Positions 45,249 to 54,399 are shown, counted from the stretch's first letter. The stretch is 64,000 nt of DNA from Lysobacter sp036697405 (GCF_036697405.1 NZ_JBAHWA010000017.1:1-64000), one strand, 5' to 3'. Notes: generated by a model not told the origin, from the sequence alone. Numbers and translations are program-made.

Positions 45249-46072
45249 GCGTTCCTAGCCGGTGGTGTCTGCTGTCCTTCGTGGCCCTGCTCGCGGCGTC
45301 GCCGCTGGCCGCGCCGGCGGCCGCGGCCGATTGCCAGTCGCGCGTGTACGCCCTGCTCCTGGCCGCCTATCCCGGCGCCGCCGGCGAGACCGGGGACAAC
45401 GGCGAGTTCCTGCGTTTGCCGGGCCCGGCTATGCGCTGGATCAACCTGGAAGACGTGGTCTGCAAGGTCTGGCCGGCCGCGCCGGACCGGACCCTGCTGG
45501 CGGTCAAGCTGCGCCACGAAGCCGCCGACGGCGGCGACGAGGACCTGGCCGACCTGGACCTGCTGATCGCCGATTCCACGCAGACGCGAATCCTGCAGCG
45601 CTACCACCAGGCCAACGCGCTGGACTCCGACGCGATCCGGGTCAGCGGCCTGAGCCTGGACACCGCGCGCTACCGCCTCGACGACCGCACCACCGCCTTC
45701 GGCCTGCGGGTGAACTACAGCGGCTCTTCGCGCGCCAATCCCTACAGCAGCACCTCCTTGAGCCTGTACGTGCCCGACGGCGCGACCCTGCGCCCGGTGT
45801 TGCGCAATCTCGAGGTGGCGCTGGATCGCGGCGAATGGGATACCCAGTGCGTGGGCGAGTTCGAGAGCGTGCAGCGCACCGTCGCGATCGACGCCAAGCG
45901 CGACCATGGCTACGCCGGGCTGCTCGTGGCCAGCAGCGCCAGCACCAGCCGCAATGAGCCGCAGGACGAGGAGTGTTCCAGCTCCGAGACGCCTGTCGTC
46001 AAGAGCCGCGAACGCCTGCGCTACGACGGTCGCGAGTACGTGGTGCCGGCGCCGCTGCGCGGACTGGACTGA
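45245..46072 (+). CDS. Exported protein of unknown function
   Basis: A 275-residue protein with a Sec signal peptide (WCLLSFVALLAASPLAAPAAA). The mature part has Cys pairs (ADCQSRVYALL, DVVCKVWP, DTQCVGEF, EECSSSE) and is rich in charged residues. No domain is recognised. ATG at 45245 overlaps the pgeF stop (ATGA); an earlier in-frame ATG at 45233 would add MDES. The overlap implies translational coupling to pgeF. Confidence 0.75.
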   Translation: MSVPSRWCLLSFVALLAASPLAAPAAAADCQSRVYALLLAAYPGAAGETGDNGEFLRLPGPAMRWINLEDVVCKVWPAAPDRTLLAVKLRHEAADGGDEDLADLDLLIADSTQTRILQRYHQANALDSDAIRVSGLSLDTARYRLDDRTTAFGLRVNYSGSSRANPYSSTSLSLYVPDGATLRPVLRNLEVALDRGEWDTQCVGEFESVQRTVAIDAKRDHGYAGLLVASSASTSRNEPQDEECSSSETPVVKSRERLRYDGREYVVPAPLRGLD

Positions 46073-46173
46073 GGCATGCCTCCGCTGCGGTCCGCCGCTT
46101 TCGCTGGCCCGCCGCGGCTGCGCGCGTGCGTGGCGGCATCGCCCGGCAGAGCGTCGATGCGGGGGCGGCGCCG

Positions 46174-46707
46174 ATGAGCGTCGCGGCGCCCTCCCTGTAC
46201 CGGCAATTGCTGGGCGCGCGCTACGAGCGGCTGCCGCCGAGCGTGCGCGCGCTGCACGAACGCGCCGGCCTGCATCGCTATCGCGGCCAGGTCGACTCCG
46301 TACGCGGTAGCGGCTGGCTGTCGCGCCTGTGCGCCTGGGCGACGCGCCTGCCGCCGGCGACGTGCGAGGCGATCGAAGTCGAGATCACCGCCGATCCGCA
46401 GTCCGAACGCTGGCTGCGCCGCTTCGCCGGCCACGACATGCCCTCGCGGCTGTGGGCGCAGGACGGTCTGCTGTGCGAGCGCCTGGGCCTGGTGCGTTTC
46501 GGCTTCGCCCTGGACGTGGAGGACGCCACGATCCGTTGGCGTGTCGCACGCGTCAGCGCACTGGGCCTGCCCCTGCCGGTGCGTTGGTTCGACGGCGTCG
46601 GCGCGGTCGAGTCCGAGCGCGAGGGACGTTACCGCTTCGACGTGCGCGCGGCGCTGCCGCTCGCGGGCCTGCTGGTGCATTACCGGGGCTGGCTCGATGT
46701 CGATTGA
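46174..46707 (+). CDS. DUF4166 domain protein
   Basis: A 177-residue protein matching the DUF4166 type: LYRQLLGARYERLPPSVRALHER near the start, then a beta-rich middle (CEAIEVEITADPQSERWLRRFAGHD, partly quoted) and a GLPLPVRWFDGV motif near the end. Such proteins are often encoded next to SDR or DCC proteins. The start at 46174 is preferred because it opens the conserved LYRQLLG. The DCC gene begins within its last codons. Confidence 0.82.
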   Translation: MSVAAPSLYRQLLGARYERLPPSVRALHERAGLHRYRGQVDSVRGSGWLSRLCAWATRLPPATCEAIEVEITADPQSERWLRRFAGHDMPSRLWAQDGLLCERLGLVRFGFALDVEDATIRWRVARVSALGLPLPVRWFDGVGAVESEREGRYRFDVRAALPLAGLLVHYRGWLDVD

Positions 46708-47158
46708 GGCCGACAAGCGCGCGACCATGCAGACGCAGCGCGAGCCCGCGGCCGGCGAGCGCCACGAGGCGACGATCGTGTTCGACGGCGTGTGCGCGCT
46801 CTGCAACGGCTGGGTGCGCTTCCTGCTGCGCCACGACCGCCGCCAGCGTTACCGGTTCGCGGCGATGCAGGGCGAACGCGGCCGTGCCCTGCTGTCCGCG
46901 CACGGATTGGACCCCGACGATCCGATGTCGTTCCTGCTGATCGAGGACGGCCGCGCCTGGACCGACACCGACGCGATCGTGCGCGTGCTGGTCGGCCTGG
47001 GCGGCATCTGGCGGCTGGCGGCGATCGCCCGTTGGCTGCCGCGCGGCCTGCGCGACCCGCTGTATCGCCTGATCGCGCGCAATCGCTACCGCCTGTTCGG
47101 CCGCTACGAACACTGCCTGCTGCCGACCCCGGAACAGCGCTCGCGCTTTCTGGATTGA
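46697..47158 (+). CDS. DCC family (DUF393) thiol-disulfide protein
   Basis: A 153-residue protein of the DCC/DUF393 family. The signature FDGVCALCNGWVRFLLRHD (DxxCxxC) lies at about residue 29, followed by RFAAMQGERGRALL and SFLLIEDG, and a C-terminal NRYRLFGRYEHCLLPTPE. The CxxC suggests a redox role; substrates are unknown. It overlaps the DUF4166 gene by 11 bases. A later Met at 46727 is an alternative start. Confidence 0.9.
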   Translation: MSIEADKRATMQTQREPAAGERHEATIVFDGVCALCNGWVRFLLRHDRRQRYRFAAMQGERGRALLSAHGLDPDDPMSFLLIEDGRAWTDTDAIVRVLVGLGGIWRLAAIARWLPRGLRDPLYRLIARNRYRLFGRYEHCLLPTPEQRSRFLD

Positions 47159-47586
47159 GCGACGCACGGGCGCGTAGTGCGGGCCCGCCTCCATGGCCGC
47201 GAATCGCGGCCCACGGCCGATCGTTCTGCGCAGCGCTTTTTGCCTCCCCCTTTGGAATAGGGGGATTGAGGAGATTTGCTTTGCAGCGGCGCAGGCCCGC
47301 CGTCCCTGATTCGACAGACTCACCACGAACGGCTTCTGGATTCCGCGACCGCCCCGGCTTGTCCTCCCCTTTTGGAAAAGGGGGATTGAGGGGGATCTGC
47401 TTTTGCGCCGGCGCAGGCCCGACGCCGCCCATGGTTCGACCGGCTCACCACGAACGGCTCGGGCGAAGGCGCCGCTCGTGGTGTGCGGGGCGAGAACGGC
47501 GGAAGCCCGGCTCGCCGAAACTCCCGCCACGCTTGCGTCGCCGCGCCCGCGCGGCAACCATGTCTCGTCCGCCCCGGAGTCCGTCC
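47159..47586. repeat. Gene-free gap with a composite 121-bp tandem repeat
   Basis: Two copies, near 47243-47333 and 47363-47459, each contain CCTCCCCCTTTGGAATAGGG-like, GGGGGATTGAGG, GATTTGCTTTTG-like, GGCGCAGGCCCG and TTCGACNGNCTCACCACGAA. The first part is also in the 50331-50650 region. No gene is visible in the gap. Confidence 0.75.
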
Positions 47587-48030
47587 ATGCCTCGTGGCCT
47601 TGCGCTGTCGCTGTGCCTGGCCCTGGCCGCCTGCGCCAGCATCGCGCCGGGCGCGGTCGATCCCGCCCTGCGCGGCGACGCCGCGCGGCCGGCGGCCGCG
47701 CAGGCCTGGATCCGCAGCGAGCTCTATTTCAGCGTCGGCACCGAGGGCCGGGCCCAGACCACGATCGACGAAGCGCAATGGCGCGCCTTCCTCGACCGCG
47801 AAGTGACGCCGCGCTTCCCCGACGGCCTGACCGTGTTCGAGGGCTACGGCCAGTGGCTGTTCCGCGGCGCCGCCGCGCCCGAGCGCCAGCGCGCCAAGGT
47901 GCTGGTGGTGCTGCACGAGGACAGCCCCACGCGCAGCGCCGACATCGAGGCGATCCGCGCCGCCTGGAAGCGCATGAGCGGGCATCAGTCGGTGCTGTGG
48001 TCGCGCCAGCGGGCGGACGTTTCGTTCTAG
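47587..48030 (+). CDS. DUF3574 family lipoprotein
   Basis: A 147-residue protein. The lipobox LAAC at about residues 13-16 follows a short hydrophobic leader (LALSLCLALAAC). The mature part, SELYFSVGTEGRAQTTIDEAQWRAFLDREVTPRFPDGLTVFEG (quoted in parts elsewhere), matches DUF3574, a family of unknown function. An earlier ATG at 47560 is in frame, but the later one gives a better signal peptide. It lies 73 bp before the permease gene. Confidence 0.82.
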   Translation: MPRGLALSLCLALAACASIAPGAVDPALRGDAARPAAAQAWIRSELYFSVGTEGRAQTTIDEAQWRAFLDREVTPRFPDGLTVFEGYGQWLFRGAAAPERQRAKVLVVLHEDSPTRSADIEAIRAAWKRMSGHQSVLWSRQRADVSF

Positions 48031-48103
48031 CGCCGGCGCTGTTCGCGCGGCCCGTCCAGCCCGCACAATCCCAGCTCGTCCCCGCGTTCGCCAGGATCCG
48101 CCG

Positions 48104-49702
48104 ATGACCGCTTCCTCTCCACGCCGCTGGTTCGTCGCCGGCGACTTCAACGGCTTCTTCGGCCTAGTCGTGGACAACCTGTCCATCCTGGGCTTCATCG
48201 CCGCGGCCCTGATCGGCATTTTCGGCTTCCCGGCCGAGGTCGTGTACACGCGCATGTTTCCGGGCACCGCCTTCGGCGTGCTGGTCGGCAATCTGATCTA
48301 CACCGCGATGGCGCGGCGTCTGGCCGCCAAGACCGGTCGCGACGACGTGACCGCGATGCCGCTGGGCCTGGACGCGCCGACCAGCATCGGCATGGCCCTG
48401 CTGGTGCTGGGCCCGGCGTTCGTCGCCTACAAGCAGTCCGGCCTGGACCCGCAGGCCGCCGCGATCGCGACCTGGCAGTTGGGCATGGCCTCGCTGATCG
48501 TGATGGGCCTGCTCAAGTTGGTGCTGTCCTTCGCCGGCGATGCGGTCACCCGCCTGATCCCGCGCGCCGGCCTGCTCGGCTCGATCGCCGGCGTGGCCCT
48601 GGTGCTGATGGGCTTCCTGCCGCTGGTCGAAACCCTGCGCTCGCCGCTGGTGGGCTTCGTCACCCTCGGCCTGCTGCTGTACGTGCTGATCGCCAAGGGC
48701 CGCCTGCCGGTGAAGTTGCCGGGCGTGTTCGTGGCCTTCGTGTTCGGCACCGTCCTCTATTACGGCCTGGGCGCGCTCGGCCTGGGCGCGCCGGGCTTCC
48801 ATTGGCCGGAAGCGGTGCCGCCGACCCTGGTGCTGCCGTGGCCCAGCCTGGGCTTCATCGAGGGCCTGCCCGCGACCGTGCCCTACCTGCCGCTGCTGCT
48901 GCCGTTCGGCCTGCTGATGGTGGTCGGCGGCATCAACGTCAGCGAAAGCGCGCGCGCGGCCGGCGACGACTATCGCACCCGCGACATCCTGCTCGCCGAG
49001 GCCTTCTCGACCCTGGTCGCGGGCTTCTGCGGCGGCGTCGCCCAGACCACGCCCTACATCGGCCAGCCCGCCTACAAGCACATGGGCGCGCGCAGCGGCT
49101 ACACCCTGCTGACCGGCCTGTTCGTGGGCCTGGGCGGCATGCTCGGCATCGTCTCCGGCCTGGTGCAGTGGCTGCCGCTGGCGGTGCTGGCGCCGATCAT
49201 CGTCTACGTCGCGCTGGACATCACCACCCAGGCCTTCCAGGCCACGCCGAGCAAGCATGCCACCGCGATGGTGTTCGGCTTCCTGCCGTCGGTGGCCTAC
49301 ATGCTGGCGATCAAGACCGGCAACCCGGGTTGGATCGCGCCCGAGCACCACGCCCAGCTGATGAGCGCGCTGGACGGGCACGGCCTGCCGGAACTGGCGG
49401 TGATCGTGACCCTGGGCAACGGTTTCATCATGACCTCGATGATCTGGACCTCGGCGGTGGCGGCCATGGTCGACGGACGCTTGCTGCGCGCCTCGGCCTT
49501 CCTGCTTGCGGGCGCGGCGCTGGCGCTGTTCGGCATCATCCATTCGGTCGATCCGCGCGGCGGCATCTATTTGCCGTGGGCGCTGGAAGGCCTGCCGCGC
49601 ACCATCGCCTGGCAGTTCATCGGCGCCTACCTGGCCTTGGCGGCCCTGATGGCGCTGCTGTCCCTGCAGCGCCAACCGCGCCGGGACGACGCGGCGGCTT
49701 GA
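48104..49702 (+). CDS. NCS2-like (xanthine/uracil-type) permease
   Basis: A 532-residue inner-membrane permease with about 12-14 hydrophobic spans. It resembles the nucleobase:cation symporter-2 superfamily: FNGFFGLVVDNLSILGFI at the start, RDDVTAMPLGLDAPTSIGMALLVLGP, and LLMVVGGINVSESARAAGDDY as the conserved central motif. It is longer than standard UraA/PbuG proteins and belongs to an uncharacterised branch. Substrate (purine, uracil or other) cannot be assigned. Confidence 0.82.
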   Translation: MTASSPRRWFVAGDFNGFFGLVVDNLSILGFIAAALIGIFGFPAEVVYTRMFPGTAFGVLVGNLIYTAMARRLAAKTGRDDVTAMPLGLDAPTSIGMALLVLGPAFVAYKQSGLDPQAAAIATWQLGMASLIVMGLLKLVLSFAGDAVTRLIPRAGLLGSIAGVALVLMGFLPLVETLRSPLVGFVTLGLLLYVLIAKGRLPVKLPGVFVAFVFGTVLYYGLGALGLGAPGFHWPEAVPPTLVLPWPSLGFIEGLPATVPYLPLLLPFGLLMVVGGINVSESARAAGDDYRTRDILLAEAFSTLVAGFCGGVAQTTPYIGQPAYKHMGARSGYTLLTGLFVGLGGMLGIVSGLVQWLPLAVLAPIIVYVALDITTQAFQATPSKHATAMVFGFLPSVAYMLAIKTGNPGWIAPEHHAQLMSALDGHGLPELAVIVTLGNGFIMTSMIWTSAVAAMVDGRLLRASAFLLAGAALALFGIIHSVDPRGGIYLPWALEGLPRTIAWQFIGAYLALAALMALLSLQRQPRRDDAAA

Positions 49703-49756
49703 GCCCGCCGCCGCGCGTCCTCATATCCACCGTTCCCCTTTCGAACCGGCCCCGCC

Positions 49757-50287
49757 ATGTCCCTGCAGACCGAACTCGACGCCGTGCCCGGCGTGACCGC
49801 CCGGCCCGAGGCCGACACCCGCGACTTCGTCTTCAACCACACCATGCTGCGGGTCAAGGACCCGGCCAAGGCGCTGGATTTCTACACCCGCGTGCTCGGC
49901 TTCACCCTGGTGCGCAAGCGCGATTTCGCCGAGGCCAGGTTCAGCCTGTATTTCCTGGTGCTGGTGCCGGACCCGGCGCAGATTCCGGCCGAGGAGCCCG
50001 CGCGCGGGCAATGGCTGCTGAGCCAGCGCGGCGTGCTCGAACTCACCCACAACCACGGCACCGAAGACGAAGCCGGTTTCGCCTACCACCACGGCAACAG
50101 CGAGCCGCGCGGCTTCGGCCACATCTGCGTGTCGGTGCCGGACGTCGAGGCCGCCTGCGCGCGCTTCGAGCGGCTCGGCGTCGAGTTCCAGAAGCGCCTC
50201 AGCGACGGCCGCATGAAGGACATCGCCTTCATCAAGGACCCCGATGGCTATTGGGTCGAGATCCTGCAGCCGACCAGCCGGGTTTGA
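49757..50287 (+). CDS. gloA: Lactoylglutathione lyase (glyoxalase I)
   Basis: A 176-residue enzyme that isomerises the hemithioacetal of methylglyoxal and glutathione. The long-form type is shown by TRDFVFNHTMLRVKDPAKALDFYTRVLGFTLV at the N terminus (quoted in part). Metal ligands: HTMLRV (His), VLELTHNHGTE (Glu), GFGHICVSV (His) and YWVEILQP (Glu). All four are present. Length and the extra N terminus fit the eukaryote-like, larger bacterial form. Confidence 0.93.
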   Translation: MSLQTELDAVPGVTARPEADTRDFVFNHTMLRVKDPAKALDFYTRVLGFTLVRKRDFAEARFSLYFLVLVPDPAQIPAEEPARGQWLLSQRGVLELTHNHGTEDEAGFAYHHGNSEPRGFGHICVSVPDVEAACARFERLGVEFQKRLSDGRMKDIAFIKDPDGYWVEILQPTSRV

Positions 50288-50330
50288 TTCCATCCTCGAC
50301 CGTTCCCCCTTTCTGATTCCAATGCGCCCA

Positions 50331-50650
50331 GTTCCCCTTTGACAAAGGGGCTAGGGGATTTGCTTTCGCTTCTTCGTCGCAACGGCACCGGCAAATCCCC
50401 CGCGCGCCAGCCCCCCGGCACCGGAAAGCCGTCCGGCGCTCGCCCCTTTTTCAAAGGGGGCAATGGTTGGCGCCCGACTTGCCCAACCGGATGATTCCGA
50501 TGCTGTTCCCCCTTTGAAAAAGGGGGCTAGGGGGACTTGCTTTGCCTCGCCGCCGCAACGGCAACAGCAAATCCCCCGCGCGCCGGCCCACCCCTGCACC
50601 GGAACGCCGCCGGGCGCTCGCCCCCTTTCCAAAGGGGGCATCGGTTGGCG
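50331..50650. repeat. Two copies of a compound CCCCCTTTGAAAAAGGGGG element
   Basis: Copies at about 50331-50470 and 50504-50650. Each is an inverted repeat: an outer arm CCCCTTTGAMAAAGGGG, then GGGGATTTGC (50354-50363) that pairs with GCAAATCCCC (50391-50400), then a second CCCCTTTTTCAAAGGGGG near the end. Copy 2 has one mismatch in the inner stem. They lie between gloA and clpB. The outer arm is shared with 47243-47390. Confidence 0.8.
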
Positions 50651-50710
50651 TCCACTGGCGCGCCTAGCCTTCCGGCGGCTGAAGCCGCGGCCGCCACCGT
50701 CTCGCCGAGT

Positions 50711-50738
50711 CTTGAAACACCCGTCCCAGCCCGCATTA
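50711..50738 (+). promoter_or_regulatory. Sigma-32 (heat shock) promoter of clpB
   Basis: CTTGAAA (50711-50717) is a perfect sigma-32 -35 core. After 13 bases comes CCGCATTA (50731-50738), six of eight bases matching the CCCCATNT -10. The pair lies about 65 bp upstream of the clpB start. Confidence 0.75.
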
Positions 50739-50803
50739 ACAGGTCATTCGCGGCGCTAGCGCGACACTCGCACCGGGCCGCCACACCTTTCGGAGAACCC
50801 TCC

Positions 50804-53389
50804 ATGCGGATGGACAAGCTCACTTCGCGTTTCCAGCAGGCGCTGGCCGACGCGCAATCGCTGGCGGTCGGGCGCGATCACAGCGTGATCGAACCCGCGC
50901 ACCTGCTCAGCGCGCTGCTGGATCAAAGCGGCGGCAGCACCAAGCCTCTGCTGGCGCAAGCCGGCATCAACGTGCCGCTGTTGCGCGAGCGCCTCGGCGA
51001 AGCGCTGGAAAAGCTGCCCAAGGTCAGCGGCCAGGCCGGCAACGTGTCGGTCGGCAACGATCTGGCGCGCCTGCTCAACGTCACCGACAAACTGGCCCAG
51101 CAGCGCGGCGATGCCTTCATCGCCAGCGAACTGTTCCTGCTGGCCGCGCTCGACGACGGCGGCGAAGTCGGTCGCGCGCTCAAGTCCGCGGGCGCGAACA
51201 AGGCCAAGCTGGAGCCGGCGATCGACAAACTGCGTGGGGGCGAGAGCGTGCAATCCGAGAACGCCGAAGAACAGCGCCAGGCGCTGGAGAAGTACTGCAT
51301 CGACCTGACCGCGCGCGCCGAATCCGGCAAGCTCGATCCGGTGGTCGGCCGCGACGAGGAGATCCGCCGCACCATCCAGGTGCTGCAGCGCCGGACCAAG
51401 AACAATCCGGTGCTGATCGGCGAGCCCGGCGTGGGCAAGACCGCGATCGTCGAGGGCCTGGCCCAGCGCATCATCAACAACGAAGTGCCCGAAGGCCTGC
51501 GCGGCAAGCGCGTGCTGTCGCTGGACATGGGCGCCCTGATCGCCGGCGCCAAGTTCCGCGGCGAATTCGAGGAGCGCCTGAAGGCCGTGCTCAACGACCT
51601 GGCCAAGAACGAAGGCCAGGTGATCCTGTTCATCGACGAACTCCATACCATGGTCGGCGCCGGCAAGGCCGAAGGCTCGATGGATGCGGGCAACATGCTC
51701 AAGCCCGCGCTCGCGCGCGGCGAGCTGCACTGCATCGGCGCGACCACCCTGGACGAGTACCGCAAGTACGTCGAGAAGGACGCCGCGCTGGAGCGCCGCT
51801 TCCAGAAAGTGTTCGTCGGCGAGCCCTCGGTCGAGGACACCATCGCGATCCTGCGCGGCCTCAAGGAGCGCTATGCGGTCCACCACGGCGTGGAGATCAC
51901 CGACCCGGCGATCGTCGCCGCCGCGACCCTGTCGCATCGCTACATCGCCGACCGCCAGCTGCCCGACAAGGCCATCGACCTGATGGACGAGGCCGCCTCG
52001 CGCATCCGCATGGAGATCGATTCCAAGCCCGAGGAGCTCGACCGCAAGGAACGCCGCTTGATCCAGCTCAAGATCCAGCGCGAGGCGCTGAAGAAGGAGA
52101 AGGACGCCGAATCCAAGCAGCGCCTGGCCGATCTCGAAGCCGAGATCGCCACCCTGGAGCGCGAGTTCAACGACCTCGAGGAAGTCTGGAAGGCCGAGAA
52201 GGCGACCCTGCAGGGCGCGACCAAGATCAAGGAGCAGATCGAGCAGGCCAAGCTGGAACTGGAAGCCGCGCAGCGCACCCAGGACTACGCGCGCATGAGC
52301 GAGATCCAGTACGGCACGCTGCCGGAGTTGGAGAAGCAGCTCAAGGCCGCGCAGGAAGCCGAGACCCAGGGCTTCAAGCTGTTGCAGGACAAGGTCACCG
52401 CTGAGGAGATCGCCGAGGTGGTCGCGCGCTGGACCGGCATTCCGGTGTCGAAGATGCTGGAAGGCGAGCGCGAGAAGCTGCTCAAGATGGAACAGGCGCT
52501 GCACCAGCGCGTGGTCGGCCAGGACGAGGCGATCCGCGTGGTCTCCGACGCCGTGCGCCGTTCGCGCGCGGGCCTGTCCGATCCCGACCGGCCCAGCGGT
52601 TCCTTCCTGTTCCTGGGTCCGACCGGCGTCGGCAAGACCGAGCTGTGCAAGGCCCTGGCCGAGTTCCTGTTCGACTCCGGCGACGCCATGGTCCGCATCG
52701 ACATGAGCGAGTTCATGGAGAAGCACGCGGTCAGCCGCCTGGTCGGCGCGCCTCCGGGCTACGTCGGCTACGAAGAGGGCGGTTACCTGACCGAGGCGGT
52801 GCGGCGCCGTCCCTACAGCGTGATCCTGCTCGACGAGGTCGAGAAGGCGCACCCGGACGTGTTCAACATCCTGCTGCAGGTGCTGGACGACGGCCGCCTC
52901 ACCGACGGCCAGGGCCGCACCGTGGATTTCCGCAACACCGTGATCGTGATGACCAGCAACCTGGGTTCGCAGATGATCCAGGAGCTGGCCTCCGACGGCA
53001 GCGCCGAGAGCTATACCCAGATGAAGGCCGCGGTGATGGGCGTGGTGCAGGCGCACTTCCGCCCGGAGTTCATCAACCGCCTCGACGACATCGTCGTGTT
53101 CCATCCGCTCGACAAGGGCCAGATCCGCGAGATCGCCAAGATCCAGATGCACGGCCTGGAAAAGCGCCTGGGCGAGCGAGGCCTGAAGCTGTCGCTGTCG
53201 GACGCAGCGCTGGCGCTAATCGGAAACGTCGGTTTCGACCCGGTCTACGGTGCGCGTCCGCTCAAGCGCGCGGTCCAGCAGCAGTTGGAGAACCCGCTGG
53301 CGCAGAAGATCCTCAGCGGCGAATTCGTCAGCGGCGACGTCATCCAGGTCGAGGCCGAGGCCGGGCACCTGGTGTTCCGCAAGGGCTGA
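50804..53389 (+). CDS. clpB: ATP-dependent disaggregase ClpB
   Basis: An 861-residue AAA+ chaperone that rescues aggregated proteins with DnaK. An N domain (about 1-150, RFQQALADAQSLAVGRDHSVIEPAHLL), NBD1 with Walker A GEPGVGKT near residue 206 and Walker B ILFIDELHTMVGAG, a coiled-coil middle domain (about 400-525, with the long DLEAEIATLEREFNDLEEVWKAE, quoted in part), NBD2 with Walker A GPTGVGKTE near 605, and a C-terminal domain. Start ATG at 50804 (MRMDKLTSRF); 50810 is an alternative. A heat-shock promoter precedes it. Confidence 0.97.
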   Translation: MRMDKLTSRFQQALADAQSLAVGRDHSVIEPAHLLSALLDQSGGSTKPLLAQAGINVPLLRERLGEALEKLPKVSGQAGNVSVGNDLARLLNVTDKLAQQRGDAFIASELFLLAALDDGGEVGRALKSAGANKAKLEPAIDKLRGGESVQSENAEEQRQALEKYCIDLTARAESGKLDPVVGRDEEIRRTIQVLQRRTKNNPVLIGEPGVGKTAIVEGLAQRIINNEVPEGLRGKRVLSLDMGALIAGAKFRGEFEERLKAVLNDLAKNEGQVILFIDELHTMVGAGKAEGSMDAGNMLKPALARGELHCIGATTLDEYRKYVEKDAALERRFQKVFVGEPSVEDTIAILRGLKERYAVHHGVEITDPAIVAAATLSHRYIADRQLPDKAIDLMDEAASRIRMEIDSKPEELDRKERRLIQLKIQREALKKEKDAESKQRLADLEAEIATLEREFNDLEEVWKAEKATLQGATKIKEQIEQAKLELEAAQRTQDYARMSEIQYGTLPELEKQLKAAQEAETQGFKLLQDKVTAEEIAEVVARWTGIPVSKMLEGEREKLLKMEQALHQRVVGQDEAIRVVSDAVRRSRAGLSDPDRPSGSFLFLGPTGVGKTELCKALAEFLFDSGDAMVRIDMSEFMEKHAVSRLVGAPPGYVGYEEGGYLTEAVRRRPYSVILLDEVEKAHPDVFNILLQVLDDGRLTDGQGRTVDFRNTVIVMTSNLGSQMIQELASDGSAESYTQMKAAVMGVVQAHFRPEFINRLDDIVVFHPLDKGQIREIAKIQMHGLEKRLGERGLKLSLSDAALALIGNVGFDPVYGARPLKRAVQQQLENPLAQKILSGEFVSGDVIQVEAEAGHLVFRKG

Positions 53390-53396
53390 CGTTCGC

Positions 53397-53431
53397 GGCC
53401 ATGGCGGGGAGACCCGCCATGGCCGTTCTCT
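53397..53431 (+). terminator. Intrinsic terminator of clpB
   Basis: GGCCATGGCGGG (53397-53408) and CCCGCCATGGCC (53413-53424) form a perfect 12-bp stem with a GAGA loop, followed by GTTCTCTC. It lies 8 bp after the clpB stop, and may serve the convergent gene as well. Confidence 0.8.
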
Positions 53432-53853
53432 CAACGCGGGCAGTAAGGCCGGTCGAAGCTGGGCTCCAGGTCCAGGCCTACGCGGTTGTCCGCGCCTTCG
53501 CGATAGACCTCCAGGCGGCAGGCCTGATCGCGCATTTCCAGGTTGACCAGGTACTGGTGGCCGGCGTCCGGTACGAAACTCATGCCGGCCGTGCAGGTCC
53601 AGTACGACTGGTAGCCGCCGATATAGACGAAGGAATTCACCGCGATGCGCTTGCCGACCGGGACGCGTGCGCGCTGCTGTTTGTCGGGCACGAATTTGTA
53701 GTTGGTCCCTCCGACGCAGAAGAAGGGCGAAGGCACGTCGCTCAGATTCACCACCGCGCTGGGTTCGCCCGGCTGAAACGGATAGGGCGACAGCGAGGAG
53801 CAGGCGGTCAGCGAGGCGGCGGCCACAAGGCCGGCGACGATCGCGCGGCTCAC
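53431..53853 (-). CDS. Predicted lipoprotein, function unknown
   Basis: A 140-residue protein with a lipobox LTAC at about residues 15-18 (AIVAGLVAAASLTACSS). The mature part has VPSPFFCVGGTNYKFVPD, SYWTCTAGMSFVPDAGHQYLVNLEM and QACRLEVYR. It resembles small proteobacterial lipoproteins of unknown role. Its ATG overlaps the upstream gene's stop (53850-53853), so it is co-translated with it. Confidence 0.78.
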   Translation of the reverse strand: MSRAIVAGLVAAASLTACSSLSPYPFQPGEPSAVVNLSDVPSPFFCVGGTNYKFVPDKQQRARVPVGKRIAVNSFVYIGGYQSYWTCTAGMSFVPDAGHQYLVNLEMRDQACRLEVYREGADNRVGLDLEPSFDRPYCPR

Positions 53854-54308
53854 GGCGCACCCGCCGGCTTGTCGGTCGGGGCCTTGGCGACCTTACGGAT
53901 ATGCGCGTACTTGGCCAGAACCTCGGCCGTGACCAGGGTGCCCGGCTTGGCCTCGTCTTCCAGCAGCAGGTAGGCGACGCCGGAGGTGCCGCCGGTCAGC
54001 GGCGTGACCAGGTCGCGGGTGTGGCGCTGGCCGATGATGGCCTCGGCGATGCTGCCGTAAATGGAAAAATACGGCTTGTTGCGTTCATGCGCGACTTCCG
54101 CGCAGCGCAGCATCAAGTAGTCCTCGACCTTGGCTTCCTTGCTGTAGCCGTTGCCGGCGAAGCCGACCTTGATCAATTCGCCCGGCCCCGGGCGATCCCA
54201 ATAGCCGCCGGTCCAGCCCAGCAAGGGATTGCTGACGCTGTGATAGCCGGTGGCGCAGCCGCTCAGCAGCGATGCCGTCAGCACCGCCGTCGCGATCGCT
54301 CGCGTCAT
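53850..54308 (-). CDS. Predicted lipoprotein, function unknown
   Basis: A 152-residue protein with lipobox LSGC at about residues 15-18 (IATAVLTASLLSGCATG). The mature part begins YHSVSNPLLGWTGGYWDRPGPGELIKVGFAGNGYS (partly quoted) and includes YLMLRCAEVA, a pattern (CAEVA plus GF.GN) seen in many small gammaproteobacterial lipoproteins near CC0125/CC1285-type families. It is followed by the coupled gene at 53853. Function unknown. The ATG at 54308 is chosen over a weak TTG at 54314 because it is better spaced from AAGGGGG. Confidence 0.78.
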   Translation of the reverse strand: MTRAIATAVLTASLLSGCATGYHSVSNPLLGWTGGYWDRPGPGELIKVGFAGNGYSKEAKVEDYLMLRCAEVAHERNKPYFSIYGSIAEAIIGQRHTRDLVTPLTGGTSGVAYLLLEDEAKPGTLVTAEVLAKYAHIRKVAKAPTDKPAGAP

Positions 54309-54399
54309 GCGCAATCCCCCTTGCTGGAGCCTCCCCAGGCTCGCGGCGCAAGTGTAATGACGTTCGCGGCACGCTCCAAGGCGCAGCCCTGGGGGAATG

